Shown: positions 51,416 through 60,710 of the stretch, one piece after another
Position numbering within the stretch: position 1 is the stretch's first letter
How the letters are laid out: each line of letters starts with the position of its first letter
DNA from: Bacteroidetes bacterium UBA1935
Lineage (GTDB): Bacteria > Bacteroidota > Bacteroidia > Chitinophagales > Chitinophagaceae
Direction of reading: 5' to 3'
Length of the DNA stretch: 64,000 nt
Assembly (NCBI GenBank): GCA_002337045.1
Contig: DDFF01000008.1
Coordinates: forward strand, 62,001-126,000
Notes under the pieces: generated by a model
Seen by the model: only the letters and a program-made list of their open reading frames with translations
Told to the model about the DNA's origin: nothing
Databases searched by the model: none
Translations under genes and position numbers: made by a program

Positions 51416-52414
51416 TAATTCGGTTTCGTAATACTTGTGTTGAAAACTGAGCGAGTCGCTGAATGTATATTCAGGGTGCTTGCGGTGTATTACATCTTTA
51501 TCGGTTGCAGTATACACATCCCCTTCTACCAATATGTTCCTGAAGATGCGTTGGTACCATTTTGCAAGCTCTTCTTTGTTGTGCAGGCGTTCCATAATGA
51601 AGCCAAACGCATAGTCGTTCTTCGACTTAAAGCCCGATATATCGTATCGTACATCTTTAGAAAGCGGTGAAAACTCAAGCTCGTTATTATATAGCGCCTC
51701 TCTGAACTGTGAGAAGCTGAGGTAGCCGGTGCTATCCTTCTTTTTGAAGATGGAGTTGTTGTCTATATCTGCCACTATCCATTTGTTGGTAGCAGGGTCA
51801 AATACTTCCATCATGGTATGCTCGTCATCAAAGCCATTGCTGCTATCGCCTGCTATGCCACCTACCATACGGGTTTTGTACCCTTGCTGTGCAAGTACTT
51901 TGCAGGCAAACCCTGCTATGCGGCTGCAGGTAAGGTATACTTTGTCGTGTATGGCTTTATCAGTAAGCTCTTCGGCAGTAGCATCGTTATCTATATTGCC
52001 GTGGGTATGTATCCATGATATTGAGCTGAGTAATGCCAGCATGTTGTGGTTATACACTATCACCTGGTAGTTGTTCTCATCGGGGAAGATGAGCCTGTAC
52101 ATACCTTCTTTGCTCATGTCTACAATACTGCTACCTACTTTGTAGATGCCCGGGTAAACTATCAGTTTATCGGGCAGTAGTGGCGCATCTTTTACTTCGG
52201 GGCGTAGCGTTATTTCGTTCAGCGTATCGCAATACAGGTAGTAAGAATAATGCTTGTGTAGGGCTTTGTTACTGTTGATGACATCGGTAGCGATATTGAA
52301 TGATAAGGGCTCTTTGATGTAGTATTTGTAAAACAAAATGAAACCAATATTCATAACTATACTGGTGATAGCTATAAATAGAAGTAGCTTCTTTTTACGA
52401 GGATTAGGTGACAT
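51329..52414 (-). CDS. Membrane-anchored transglutaminase-like protein
   Basis: The 361-residue protein has an N-terminal anchor (KLLLFIAITSIVMNIGFILFY, about 9-29) and an extracytoplasmic transglutaminase-like core: LTCSRIAGFACKVLAQQGYK for the Cys, and DEHTMMEVF with WIVADID for the His-Asp. The C-terminal 29 residues overlap batA on the other strand by 87 bases. Such proteins often act as cysteine peptidases or peptide-crosslinking enzymes on the cell envelope. Whether the tail is functional is unclear; the last 25 residues are Ser/Gln/Lys-rich. Confidence 0.82.
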   Translation of the reverse strand: MSPNPRKKKLLLFIAITSIVMNIGFILFYKYYIKEPLSFNIATDVINSNKALHKHYSYYLYCDTLNEITLRPEVKDAPLLPDKLIVYPGIYKVGSSIVDMSKEGMYRLIFPDENNYQVIVYNHNMLALLSSISWIHTHGNIDNDATAEELTDKAIHDKVYLTCSRIAGFACKVLAQQGYKTRMVGGIAGDSSNGFDDEHTMMEVFDPATNKWIVADIDNNSIFKKKDSTGYLSFSQFREALYNNELEFSPLSKDVRYDISGFKSKNDYAFGFIMERLHNKEELAKWYQRIFRNILVEGDVYTATDKDVIHRKHPEYTFSDSLSFQHKYYETELSGYTSQHSIAEHSLKQQTHNSYKSKRKE

Positions 52415-52564
52415 AGTACACCAAAACTAACATTAAAATTGAATTAAAAACTGACAAAAATCATTTCAAACTCAACATTAATCCTTACACAATAATCATT
52501 AATCTGTGGTTAGTTGAATTGTAACGATTTGCAGTTTTATTCTATGTTAGCTTGTACTAATAAA

Positions 52565-54592
52565 TCACTTCATTGCCTCTTTTTCTTTCTGCAGTTCGAA
52601 CATCTTATCCCTCAATCTGGCAGCTTCCATAAAGTCGAGTTCTTTGGCTGCTTTCTCCATATCTTTTTTTGTTTTAGCTATCAGCTTTTCAAGCTGTGCA
52701 ATGTTCTTGTATTCTACTTCGTCTTCTGCGGCAATTGGTGCCAGCTCTTCGCGTAGGGCATATTGATTGTTTTCGTCGTAACCCTTTATTTCCAGTACAG
52801 ATGTCTGCTTAAATACTTCTTCTTTCGATTTGGTGACCGTACGTGGTGTGATGCCATGCTGCAGATTGTAAGCTATCTGCTTATCACGGCGGCGGTTGGT
52901 TTCGTCAATCGTCTTTTGCATGCTCTCGGTAACCTTATCGGCATAGAAGATAACAAGGCCATCGGCATTACGCGCTGCACGCCCTGCCATCTGCGTAAGC
53001 GAACGCACATTGCGCAGGAAGCCTTCTTTATCTGCATCCAATATGGCCATCAGCGATACTTCAGGAAGGTCTAGCCCTTCCCTCAACAGGTTTACACCTA
53101 CCAGTACATCTATATTTCCCAAACGCAAATCGCGCAGTATCTCTACACGTTCCAGTGTATCTACCTCGCTGTGTATGTATCTGCTGTTGATGTTGATGCG
53201 CTTCAGGTATTTGTCCATCTCTTCGGCCATGCGTTTGGTAAGTGTTGTTACCAATACACGGTCTCCTTTTTTGATGCGCTTATCTATTTCATCCAATAAA
53301 TCGTCTATCTGGTTGATGCTTGGGCGTATCTCTATCGGCGGGTCTAACAGGCCTGTAGGACGTACCACCTGTTCTGCCACCACACCACCTGTTTGTTCCA
53401 GTTCATAATCTCCCGGTGTGGCACTTACAAACACCACTTGGTTCAGCAAGCCTTCAAACTCGTGAAAGTTGAGCGGGCGGTTGTCCAATGCACTCGGCAG
53501 GCGGAAGCCAAAATCCACCAGATTCAACTTGCGGCTGCGGTCGCCGCCATACATACCACTTATCTGCGGAATGGTTACGTGACTCTCATCTATCACCATC
53601 ATAAAGTCATCCGGAAAATAATCGAGCAAACAGAACGGACGTGTACCTGGCCTGCGGCGATCGAGAAAGCGAGAGTAGTTTTCTATACCACTACAATAGC
53701 CAAGTTCCTGTATCATTTCCAGATCGTAATTGACACGCTCTTTGATACGCTGTGCTTCTATATGCTTGCCGATGCTTTTAAAATACTCGTGCTGTCTGTT
53801 CATCTCATCCTGTATCTCGTGGATGATTTTTACCATCTGGTCGCGCGGCGCAACGTAGAGATTGGCAGGGAAGATGGCAGCATTAGTCATCGTGCCGATG
53901 CGCTTGCCGGTATCTGTTTCGAAGCTTTCTATTTCTTCTACCTCATCGCCAAAGAAGGTGATGCGATAACCGTAATCTACATAAGGCAGGTTGATATCAA
54001 CCGTATCGCCCTGCACGCGGAATGTACCGCGTGTAAACTCTCCCTGACTGCGCATATACAATGCATTCACCAGCCTGTGCAGAAACTGATTGCGGCCTAT
54101 ATTATCGCCACGGTTCAGGCGGATGATACCAGCTGCATAGTCCGTAGGATTACCCATACCATAGATGCAACTTACAGATGCCACTACAATAATATCTCTG
54201 CGGCCGCTTAGCAAACTGCTTGTAGCACGCAGGCGAAGTTTTTCCAGCTCTTCGTTGATGCTGAGGTCTTTTTCTATATAGGTGTCTGATGTAGGTATAT
54301 ATGCTTCGGGCTGATAGTAGTCGTAATAGCTTACGAAATACTCCACAGCATTTTCAGGGAAAAACTGCCTGAACTCTCCATACAGCTGTGCCACCAATGT
54401 CTTGTTGTGTGTAAGCACCAGCGTGGGCTTTTGCACCTCTTGTATAACATTGGCCATAGTGAAGGTTTTGCCACTACCGGTAACACCCAGTAGTGTCTGA
54501 AACTTCTCACCTTCGTTAATGCCTTTTACCAGCTCTGCTATTGCAGTGGGTTGGTCTCCGGCAGGCTGATATGGACGATTGATACTGAACAT
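52565..54592 (-). CDS. uvrB: UvrABC system protein B
   Basis: UvrB verifies DNA damage and positions the nick in nucleotide excision repair. The 675-residue protein has Walker A GVTGSGKT (36-43), the beta-hairpin region YYDYYQPEAYIPTSDTYIEK (about 92-111), DEXH motif MVIDESH, helicase motif V to VI including QMAGRAARN, and a UVR domain near the end. All features look intact. It is alone in its transcript; upstream is a 302-base region with structured inverted repeats. Confidence 0.96.
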   Translation of the reverse strand: MFSINRPYQPAGDQPTAIAELVKGINEGEKFQTLLGVTGSGKTFTMANVIQEVQKPTLVLTHNKTLVAQLYGEFRQFFPENAVEYFVSYYDYYQPEAYIPTSDTYIEKDLSINEELEKLRLRATSSLLSGRRDIIVVASVSCIYGMGNPTDYAAGIIRLNRGDNIGRNQFLHRLVNALYMRSQGEFTRGTFRVQGDTVDINLPYVDYGYRITFFGDEVEEIESFETDTGKRIGTMTNAAIFPANLYVAPRDQMVKIIHEIQDEMNRQHEYFKSIGKHIEAQRIKERVNYDLEMIQELGYCSGIENYSRFLDRRRPGTRPFCLLDYFPDDFMMVIDESHVTIPQISGMYGGDRSRKLNLVDFGFRLPSALDNRPLNFHEFEGLLNQVVFVSATPGDYELEQTGGVVAEQVVRPTGLLDPPIEIRPSINQIDDLLDEIDKRIKKGDRVLVTTLTKRMAEEMDKYLKRININSRYIHSEVDTLERVEILRDLRLGNIDVLVGVNLLREGLDLPEVSLMAILDADKEGFLRNVRSLTQMAGRAARNADGLVIFYADKVTESMQKTIDETNRRRDKQIAYNLQHGITPRTVTKSKEEVFKQTSVLEIKGYDENNQYALREELAPIAAEDEVEYKNIAQLEKLIAKTKKDMEKAAKELDFMEAARLRDKMFELQKEKEAMK

Positions 54593-54894
54593 GCTGACTA
54601 ATTAAGAAATCCTGAACACTAAATCCGAAAAGCAGATTCCAAATTTAAGATTTTAATAGGGTAGGTTGGTTGTTGATTTTCTCTATGTGTTGATAGTTTT
54701 TGATAGTGTTTGTATAGTTTCTCATTTGCTGCAACAAAAGGCGGGTTGATAATCAATGTATTTGTAACATGAATTGTTACGTTTTGTTGCAGATTGTAAT
54801 AAATAATTGTTACGGTAGTTTCGGGTTGTTTTCATGGTATATTTATTATTGCAAATATACGTTAAAAATAAAAATAGTATGAATCAACTAATTC
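54593..54894. other. Intergenic region between uvrB and the LamG protein
   Basis: No gene is seen in these 302 bases. A nested inverted repeat occupies 54729-54792: outer arms CTGCAACAAAA and TTTTGTTGCAG, inner GTAACA (54764-54769) and TGTTAC (54775-54780). AATTGTTACG is repeated at 54805-54814. On the minus strand, TAAATTTG at 54640-54647 may be a -7 element for uvrB. Confidence 0.7.
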
Positions 54895-57087
54895 TTAATT
54901 TTTGATGACGTTGCAATGGGTGTGGTCCCCGTTCAGAAAGTATACGAATACATACATGCCATTCGGATATCCGCTAATATTGATAGAATGCGGAAAGCTG
55001 ACATTTGTTTGTGTTTGTACTGCAACTCCCATACTGTTGTAAACAACCAATGTGCCTCCCGGTGCTGCTGTAGAAGATTGTATAGTAACAAGGCTATTGC
55101 TCGGGTTGGGTGAGGCAGAGATTTGTCCTAACTGAGAGTAGTATTGTATCCTTCCTGTTGGTATTGTTGGCTTGCAAGATGCTGCTAATTCGCAAGACGA
55201 CTTCAACCCCTGTATCTGTGCAATTTCGCTTTGTGATAATTCTCGGTTGTAAATACAGATGTCATCCATATCTCCCCGAAAGTTTTCGCCAATATAGATG
55301 TCGCCTATCAACGGAACGCATGATGAATGTGGTGTAACAGGAGATACAGATGAAGAAACATTTGGGGCATTTAAGTCACGATATATTTTCCATAAGCCAT
55401 TATTGTGTGTAACAGCTAGAAATATCCATTGTCCACTGTCGGGGGTTGCATATGTAACGGAGTTCTCGTACAAACAACTGGCAGATGTATTGTGGTATGG
55501 CAGCCCGCCACAATATGGTTGTCTATACACACCGCCATTGTCAGAAAGCCCCACCGAAAAATTGGTGGTTTTAACAGGATATACATTTGTACCGCAATTA
55601 CTTTCTACCAATCCGCCGAATTGCAAAGTGTAATAACCTGGCTTGTACCACAATGTAATGCTGAATTGCCCTGTTGGTTGAAAGTTGAAACCTGGTGCAT
55701 TGTTTGTTGATAAGCGTGTTGCATTTCCCGGTACGTAATATGCGCAGTTTTGCGATCCGTATCTATCATTAGTTGGGTATGGTAAAGATGTGCCCGGGCC
55801 ATTATCTGTGTTTATTATTAATGCATGACCATTACCACTTTCATCATTCAGGCTGCCATTATTAAATGGCCAGTAGGCAATCAGTCCATTGGGCGGGACT
55901 GACGGTTGTGCATTATCCGGTGCATTTACTACTGCCGGCAATGTTATTCTGCACTTCTTGCCATATGCAAGCGTTGTACCGGGAGCATTTTCCACAAAGC
56001 CGACATTTGCTATTGATGGGTTGTCGGGGTCTGTAATAGCTGCTAAATGGTCACAATTTTCATTTGCTATATATATTATGCCGTTAGGTGCTAATTGCAT
56101 ACCACAAAGCCCATATTGGTAGCCACATAAACCGGTACCGTAGTCATTAAATATTAACGATGGTGGCAAAGCCATGCCAGTATTTAAATCGAATCTGTAG
56201 ATATAATTTCCACAAGCATATGCCGTAGCTGTAGAGATGTATATATACCTTTCATTAGGCGAAAATTCCAGTCCATAACTTAACCCTCCACAATTTCCAT
56301 TATATGTTGTATTAGCTCCCTTGCTCGATAATACTTGCCCAGTGGTGTTATCAAAGTTGAAGCATTCAACAAAATACCCATTAGCATGGGTCGTAATCAA
56401 GGCAATGTATTTCCCACTTTTAGATATCTTCATCTGCCCTAACCCATAATAATTTGGCAAGCCAACAGTGGAAAGAACAGGGGTTGCAATTGATGCGCAG
56501 GAAGAAGCGTTTTTGTCAATTTTATATGCATAAAATGTCCCTGCCCCACTTGTCTTTTTAGCATCGTGGCCTACTATCCAATAGACGTTGCCGTTTTTTG
56601 TAAATGTTAGTTTTTCGGAAGTATTGCTTTGAAGTTGAAAATTGTAAGAAGTGGTTGGTATAGTAATGTTACCTGTCGTTCTATCTATTGTTACCATGCT
56701 TGCTTGCATCCCTTTCTTACCACCTTCAGCATCTGTCGTAAAAACAAAGTAGGTGTCGCAGCTGTTGGGTTTAGGAATTATTACAGCAGATTGTGTAGAA
56801 GAAGGATTGCCGCCTAATATATAGGCATTGTCTGATGGGTCTTTGGCAACTGCGCCGTTTGGATACCATATAGTAGTACCATCTGTATAAAATATCACAT
56901 TCCCGTCTTTATCATTAGCCACCGCACAGCCTTCAGAAGTTGCAATGGATGGATTGACAATAGAAGCAGAAACAGCTCCCGTAGCATCGAAAAATAGTCC
57001 CGCACCATTACCAAAATACCATGTTTGTGGTTGGGCGTAACAGATAAATGAGTATATAATTGCTAAGCAAGTAAGGGTATATTTCAT
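54895..57087 (-). CDS. Secreted propeller-LamG protein with T9SS sorting domain
   Basis: The 730-residue protein has a signal peptide (to CYAQ). A propeller-like half follows (about 20-390; WYFGNGAGLFFDATG, FTKNGNVYWIVGHD, LQLAPNG-type blades), as in gliding-associated proteins. Then comes a LamG/concanavalin-like domain (about 405-640; LIAYWPFNNGSLNDESGNGH, YRDLNAPNVSS, IYIGENFRGDMDDICIYNR). The end is a T9SS CTD (ISASPNPSNSLVTIQ, NGMYVFVYFL). The LamG part suggests binding or recognition of glycans or protein surfaces. The gene stands alone. Confidence 0.85.
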   Translation of the reverse strand: MKYTLTCLAIIYSFICYAQPQTWYFGNGAGLFFDATGAVSASIVNPSIATSEGCAVANDKDGNVIFYTDGTTIWYPNGAVAKDPSDNAYILGGNPSSTQSAVIIPKPNSCDTYFVFTTDAEGGKKGMQASMVTIDRTTGNITIPTTSYNFQLQSNTSEKLTFTKNGNVYWIVGHDAKKTSGAGTFYAYKIDKNASSCASIATPVLSTVGLPNYYGLGQMKISKSGKYIALITTHANGYFVECFNFDNTTGQVLSSKGANTTYNGNCGGLSYGLEFSPNERYIYISTATAYACGNYIYRFDLNTGMALPPSLIFNDYGTGLCGYQYGLCGMQLAPNGIIYIANENCDHLAAITDPDNPSIANVGFVENAPGTTLAYGKKCRITLPAVVNAPDNAQPSVPPNGLIAYWPFNNGSLNDESGNGHALIINTDNGPGTSLPYPTNDRYGSQNCAYYVPGNATRLSTNNAPGFNFQPTGQFSITLWYKPGYYTLQFGGLVESNCGTNVYPVKTTNFSVGLSDNGGVYRQPYCGGLPYHNTSASCLYENSVTYATPDSGQWIFLAVTHNNGLWKIYRDLNAPNVSSSVSPVTPHSSCVPLIGDIYIGENFRGDMDDICIYNRELSQSEIAQIQGLKSSCELAASCKPTIPTGRIQYYSQLGQISASPNPSNSLVTIQSSTAAPGGTLVVYNSMGVAVQTQTNVSFPHSINISGYPNGMYVFVYFLNGDHTHCNVIKN

Positions 57088-57214
57088 CCGGATTTTCTTT
57101 GTAATAAATATATAAAAAACGGATAATCAGATACATAGAATTCCTTCTATTGTTTACTTAACAACCACAACATTCTACTCTCCCAATATCATACTAGAGG
57201 TTTTGTGTTGGCTG

Positions 57215-57289
57215 ATGGTTTTGATTGTAATTATTGGAATAGTCTTGTGCCTGCACCGATTGGTAACAAAGCGGAAAGGCGAGTATTAG
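57215..57289 (+). CDS. Possible 24-residue membrane peptide
   Basis: An ATG-initiated frame encodes a hydrophobic stretch (MVLIVIIGIVLCLHRL) and a basic tail (VTKRKGEY) before a TAG stop. It lies in the 293-base gap upstream of another small membrane protein gene. No start signal or homologue is known to me and it may be chance; the strong helix-plus-basic-tail layout is the only support. Confidence 0.25.
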   Translation: MVLIVIIGIVLCLHRLVTKRKGEY

Positions 57290-57380
57290 GCGGAATTTCA
57301 TGTAGTGAAAAGTTAAGGGAAAAGTGTGAGGCCGCCTACAACACTTTGCATTTTATGAACAAACATGCTAGTTTACACAA

Positions 57381-57599
57381 ATGAAAAAGACAATAGGTAT
57401 TATCCTTATAGTATTAGGTATACTGGTTCTTCTTATGATGGCATACGTTTCTCTGGATATTTTTTACAAAAAATTACCGAATAACAACACCAACATGGTT
57501 GCATTTATAGGTGGTTGGGTGTTAGGTATGTTAGTGCAGACGAGTATTGGGATTTTGCTATTATACTTTGGGAAAAGGCTAATCAAGAAAAAGGCTTAG
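57381..57599 (+). CDS. Small two-helix membrane protein
   Basis: The 72-residue protein has two membrane helices (IGIILIVLGILVLLMMAYV, about 5-23; VAFIGGWVLGMLVQTSIGIL, then LLYFG, about 40-64), a soluble middle (FYKKLPNNNTN), and a basic tail (KRLIKKKA). No family is recognised. The stop codon lies within the right-hand base of a terminator hairpin. Genes of this kind often modulate membrane complexes, but nothing supports a specific role. Confidence 0.65.
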   Translation: MKKTIGIILIVLGILVLLMMAYVSLDIFYKKLPNNNTNMVAFIGGWVLGMLVQTSIGILLLYFGKRLIKKKA

Positions 57600-57615
57600 C
57601 ATTTGCTAAGCCTTT
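57590..57615. terminator. Terminator overlapping the stop of the small membrane protein
   Basis: AAAGGCTTAGC (57590-57600) and GCTAAGCCTTT (57605-57615) pair perfectly around ATTT. The left arm contains the stop codon of the upstream gene. It also faces the convergent flavin reductase gene. Confidence 0.85.
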
Positions 57616-57621
57616 AAATAT

Positions 57622-58503
57622 CTATCCACCTGCAAGCAGTACCTGCCATGCTTTGTGAACATCGCCCTCATCGAGGAGTTCTTTTGCATAGAGGTGTAGT
57701 GCAGTGGTAAGTGTCGGTTCGTCGTTGCTGTTATCGCGCAATATATGCGTCAGCCTGTCGTCGTATAGCACGGTATCTACAATAGGAATAGATGTGCTAT
57801 TGCCCAGCAGGCCCAGGTTATTACCTGTCAGTATCGTGCTCTTGCGGATGCTTTCCGGCAGGTTGTCTAAGCCTATACCCAGTTGCAGGTTTGGCTTTGG
57901 TACTTCAAATACCGCATTGCCCGATGCACGGCAATAGTAATCGCCACCCATACGTGCAACAAGGTCTATTTTGTGTGGGTCTATTTTACCTGCTTCGTTC
58001 AGTACCTCGTCGTTGATGTGCATGCACAGTACCTCGCAAATGATGAGGTTGCCTGCACCACCTTCCGTTCCTGTTTCTATCACCTGCGTCACTCTGCACT
58101 CCAACTGTGCAGGCGATTCCTTTACACGGAATGCTTTTACCATATCGCTCTTCACCGGTGTGAAGCCGCTCTTGGTAAACTCGCTGATGCCTTTTGGATA
58201 TTCGCAACTGGCAAGGCTCATCTGTTGTACCATATCGTAGCTCACTACGTTGATAACCACTTCCTTGGTTTCGTAAATATTTTCGAGCGTGTGCTTGATG
58301 GTATTATCGCGTACGCGGCGTGCAGGCGAAAACACCAGTACCGGTGGTTTGCTGCCGAATACATTGAAAAAGCTGAATGGTGAAAGATTGGCATTACCAT
58401 CTTTATCGACCGTGCTGGCAAAACATATAGGGCGCGGCGATATAGCGCCGAGTAAGTATGCGTGTAAATCTGCTGTCTTTATTTCTCCGGGAACAATCTT
58501 CAT
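57622..58503 (-). CDS. Flavin reductase family protein (FMN-binding split barrel)
   Basis: The ATG at 58503 (293 aa) gives the normal start of this family (MKIVPGEIKTADLHAYLLGA, then ISPRPICFASTVDKDGNANL). It has the FMN-binding split-barrel motifs NLSPFSFFNVFGSKPPVLVF and the loop MSLASCEYPKGISEF. The C-terminal 90 residues are not part of the usual flavin reductase and look like an added helical domain (TILTGNNLGLLGNSTS, LTTALHLYAKELLDEGDVHK). It might supply reduced flavin to a partner such as the halogenase-like enzyme, but it is 40 kb away. Confidence 0.87.
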   Translation of the reverse strand: MKIVPGEIKTADLHAYLLGAISPRPICFASTVDKDGNANLSPFSFFNVFGSKPPVLVFSPARRVRDNTIKHTLENIYETKEVVINVVSYDMVQQMSLASCEYPKGISEFTKSGFTPVKSDMVKAFRVKESPAQLECRVTQVIETGTEGGAGNLIICEVLCMHINDEVLNEAGKIDPHKIDLVARMGGDYYCRASGNAVFEVPKPNLQLGIGLDNLPESIRKSTILTGNNLGLLGNSTSIPIVDTVLYDDRLTHILRDNSNDEPTLTTALHLYAKELLDEGDVHKAWQVLLAGG

Positions 58504-58564
58504 GTGCGCAAAATAATGCAGTAAAACCAAATAATAAGGGTAATTGTTCGGCAGGTAGGGGCAT

Positions 58565-58595
58565 AAAAAAAGCGGCGAGTTAAAAAACACGCCGC
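58565..58595 (-). terminator. Intrinsic terminator of the DUF2911 gene
   Basis: On the minus strand GCGGCG (58595-58590) and CGCCGC (58577-58572) form a hairpin followed by seven T. It lies about 160 bases past the DUF2911 stop and before the flavin reductase start. Confidence 0.75.
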
Positions 58596-58753
58596 AATTG
58601 CCGTTTACCTATGTTTACTCCTATGCTCTTAACATTCATTAAGAAGCTGACATAAAAATAATATGCGGTTGAGCAGAATGAAACTTAATGAGGACGAATC
58701 GGGAAGAATGACGGACGAATTCGTAACGCTCATATTTTTTATGTGATTATTAA

Positions 58754-59281
58754 TTATTGGTTAATAATCAATGGAATATTGACACAAGTCTTGTCCCATT
58801 TGATAGTCAATACCTTACGCGAAACTTCGTACACCAGTTTCTCCTGCACCTTCTTCATTGGCACAACAGGTACGTTTACTTTCACCACATCTTTGTCCTT
58901 GTGTTTGTCGTATTCGTACGCGCCCCACTGTCCTAATTGTTTGTTCAGGATAATGGTCCATTCTTTCTCTCCTGGGATGGTAAAGAATGTATACGTACCG
59001 GTATCAACAGGTACGCCTGCTATTTTCATTTTATTGCGGAAGGTTATTTCTGTTGCCTCGTTGGCACCCGTGCGCCATACCTGGCCATAAGGTACCAGCT
59101 CGCCGAAGATAACACGGTTGCGTTTGGACGGCTGCCCGTAAGAAATGTACACATGCTTTGTATTGACATAAGCACGCGGACTGAGCAACGGTGTAGTTTG
59201 TTGTGTTGTAGTACCCGATTGTTGTGCTGTGGCAGCAAAGCCTGTAGCCAGCAACAATAGTAATGCGATAATCTGCTTCAT
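58754..59281 (-). CDS. DUF2911 secreted protein
   Basis: The ATG at 59281 (175 aa) opens on a signal peptide (MKQIIALLLLLATGFAATAQ). The body has the DUF2911 sequence SPRAYVNTKHVYISYGQPSK, RVIFGELVPYGQVWRTGANE, and WTIILNKQLGQWGAYEYD. The family is common in Bacteroidota and of unknown function; a periplasmic beta-sandwich is expected. It follows the membrane protein gene at 59370 on the same strand with a terminator between. Confidence 0.9.
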   Translation of the reverse strand: MKQIIALLLLLATGFAATAQQSGTTTQQTTPLLSPRAYVNTKHVYISYGQPSKRNRVIFGELVPYGQVWRTGANEATEITFRNKMKIAGVPVDTGTYTFFTIPGEKEWTIILNKQLGQWGAYEYDKHKDKDVVKVNVPVVPMKKVQEKLVYEVSRKVLTIKWDKTCVNIPLIINQ

Positions 59282-59319
59282 ATACAGGTGCAAAATAAAG
59301 CAAATGACAGTGGTGGCAA

Positions 59320-59346
59320 AAAATAAGGGCTGCATATAGCAGCCCC
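59320..59346 (-). terminator. Intrinsic terminator of the 59370-60710 gene
   Basis: GGGCTGC (59327-59333) and GCAGCCC (59339-59345) form a hairpin with a five-base loop. On the minus strand it is followed by TTATTTTTT, just past the stop. Confidence 0.85.
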
Positions 59347-59369
59347 TCTTAGTATGTTCTGTTCAATAT

Positions 59370-60710
59370 TTAGTCTACCAATTCGTATTTGCGGATGTAG
59401 AGTTCCAGCCCCGGCTTGTCTGCCGTAACATATGATGTGCGTTCGCCAAAGAGATTGATGATGTGATCGTCCTTCAGTTTTTGCGATAGTGTGGCGCGTG
59501 CTATATAGATGCCCGGCTTCACATTGTATGCCGTAAATATAGGCGTATCATCGGCACCTGTTTTTTTAGCAGGTATTATTTCCTTGCCGTTTACATTGTG
59601 CAGTGTTACAATAGCCTTGCTGAAACCTTTTGCCAGAATGTCCTCTTTCTCTTCATCAAACAGGCCGCTGATATCCAGCTTCACTTCTACATCTACGTCA
59701 ATATCATCTGCATGTTTTTTGCGCGTGGTAAGTTCTACCTCTTCGGTGAGCTCTCCATTTTCATCCACCTTCATGCGCTCTACAGCTTCTATCTGTCCTA
59801 CATTGGCGGTAACAGGTATTTGCTGTACGCCCTGTGTAGCCATTCCATAGGCAAGTTCACTTTCGTTGGAAGAACCGGGTAGTATCAGGTGTTTCAGCCT
59901 GTCCATAAAATTCATAAAGCGGCCGGAGAAAAAGCCTGCTATGAAAGCGAATACAATGATACCCTGCCCAAGGTTGGTGCTGAGCGTAGTATTGTGATTG
60001 AAGTAGTTGTATGCAAGCAGTATAACGATAGTAAGAAACGGTGCATAGAAAAGCTTTGCCACCTGATACATTATCTGCTTATTATCGAACCCGCGCTTGT
60101 TGCTGCGGCGCAGTGCATTGCCGGCACCAAACAAAAGGCTGCATACAACACCTATCACCACCCAGAAAACAACCTCGGCATATATAAGCGGGCCAGCCAG
60201 CCAGAAGTAAGAACGAACTTTCAGTTTATAATCGGCCAGAAAAATGCCTGCATCCTGTTGTGCAAATGTTCCTATATACAGTTTCAATGCCTGTTGTTGC
60301 TCGGGAGTTACTTTGCCATCAAACTCGCTGTTTACATACATCAATACTTTTTCTGCACGGCAATTGATATCGCATCCGCCAATGGTATTTACATTGTTCA
60401 GCTCGTTCTGAGAAGGGGTAAGCGATACGGAACTATCTATGAATGTAGCAGGCTGTTTAGCATCCTGTGCCACACGCATCACATCTGCACTACCACCATT
60501 GATGGTAAGTATGCGGTTTATTTGCCGAACCTGTTGTGTATTGAAAGTGGCATACTCGTAGCCGGGTACACCATAGACTGAGTGGGTAGCAAAATAAATG
60601 CCTGCCCATGCAGCTGTAAATATGATAAGGAAAGAGAACCACCTGCCGATAGTCCAGTAATCGGCATGAAGCATAGCGGTGCTGTCCCTTTCTCCTTTGT
60701 TCAATTCCAT
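59370..60710 (-). CDS. Membrane protein of unknown function with cytoplasmic beta domain
   Basis: I do not recognise this family. The 446-residue protein has a membrane helix near the N-terminus (FSFLIIFTAAWAGIYFA, about 26-42), a periplasmic stretch of about 120 residues with a Cys pair (GGCDINCRA), and three more helices (about 168-196, 220-238, 250-266). A soluble C-terminal half has acidic segments (NGELTEEVELTTRK, LFDEEKEDILA) and beta-rich ends (KPGIYIARATLSQKL, LELYIRKYELVD), which may be a carboxypeptidase-regulatory-like domain. Function is unknown. It ends at its own terminator. Confidence 0.75.
   Translation of the reverse strand: MELNKGERDSTAMLHADYWTIGRWFSFLIIFTAAWAGIYFATHSVYGVPGYEYATFNTQQVRQINRILTINGGSADVMRVAQDAKQPATFIDSSVSLTPSQNELNNVNTIGGCDINCRAEKVLMYVNSEFDGKVTPEQQQALKLYIGTFAQQDAGIFLADYKLKVRSYFWLAGPLIYAEVVFWVVIGVVCSLLFGAGNALRRSNKRGFDNKQIMYQVAKLFYAPFLTIVILLAYNYFNHNTTLSTNLGQGIIVFAFIAGFFSGRFMNFMDRLKHLILPGSSNESELAYGMATQGVQQIPVTANVGQIEAVERMKVDENGELTEEVELTTRKKHADDIDVDVEVKLDISGLFDEEKEDILAKGFSKAIVTLHNVNGKEIIPAKKTGADDTPIFTAYNVKPGIYIARATLSQKLKDDHIINLFGERTSYVTADKPGLELYIRKYELVD

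Noticed and set aside
53393..54211. Plus-strand frame of 272 codons opposite uvrB
   Set aside because: It lies wholly inside the well-conserved uvrB frame and its translation resembles no protein; likely chance from codon bias.
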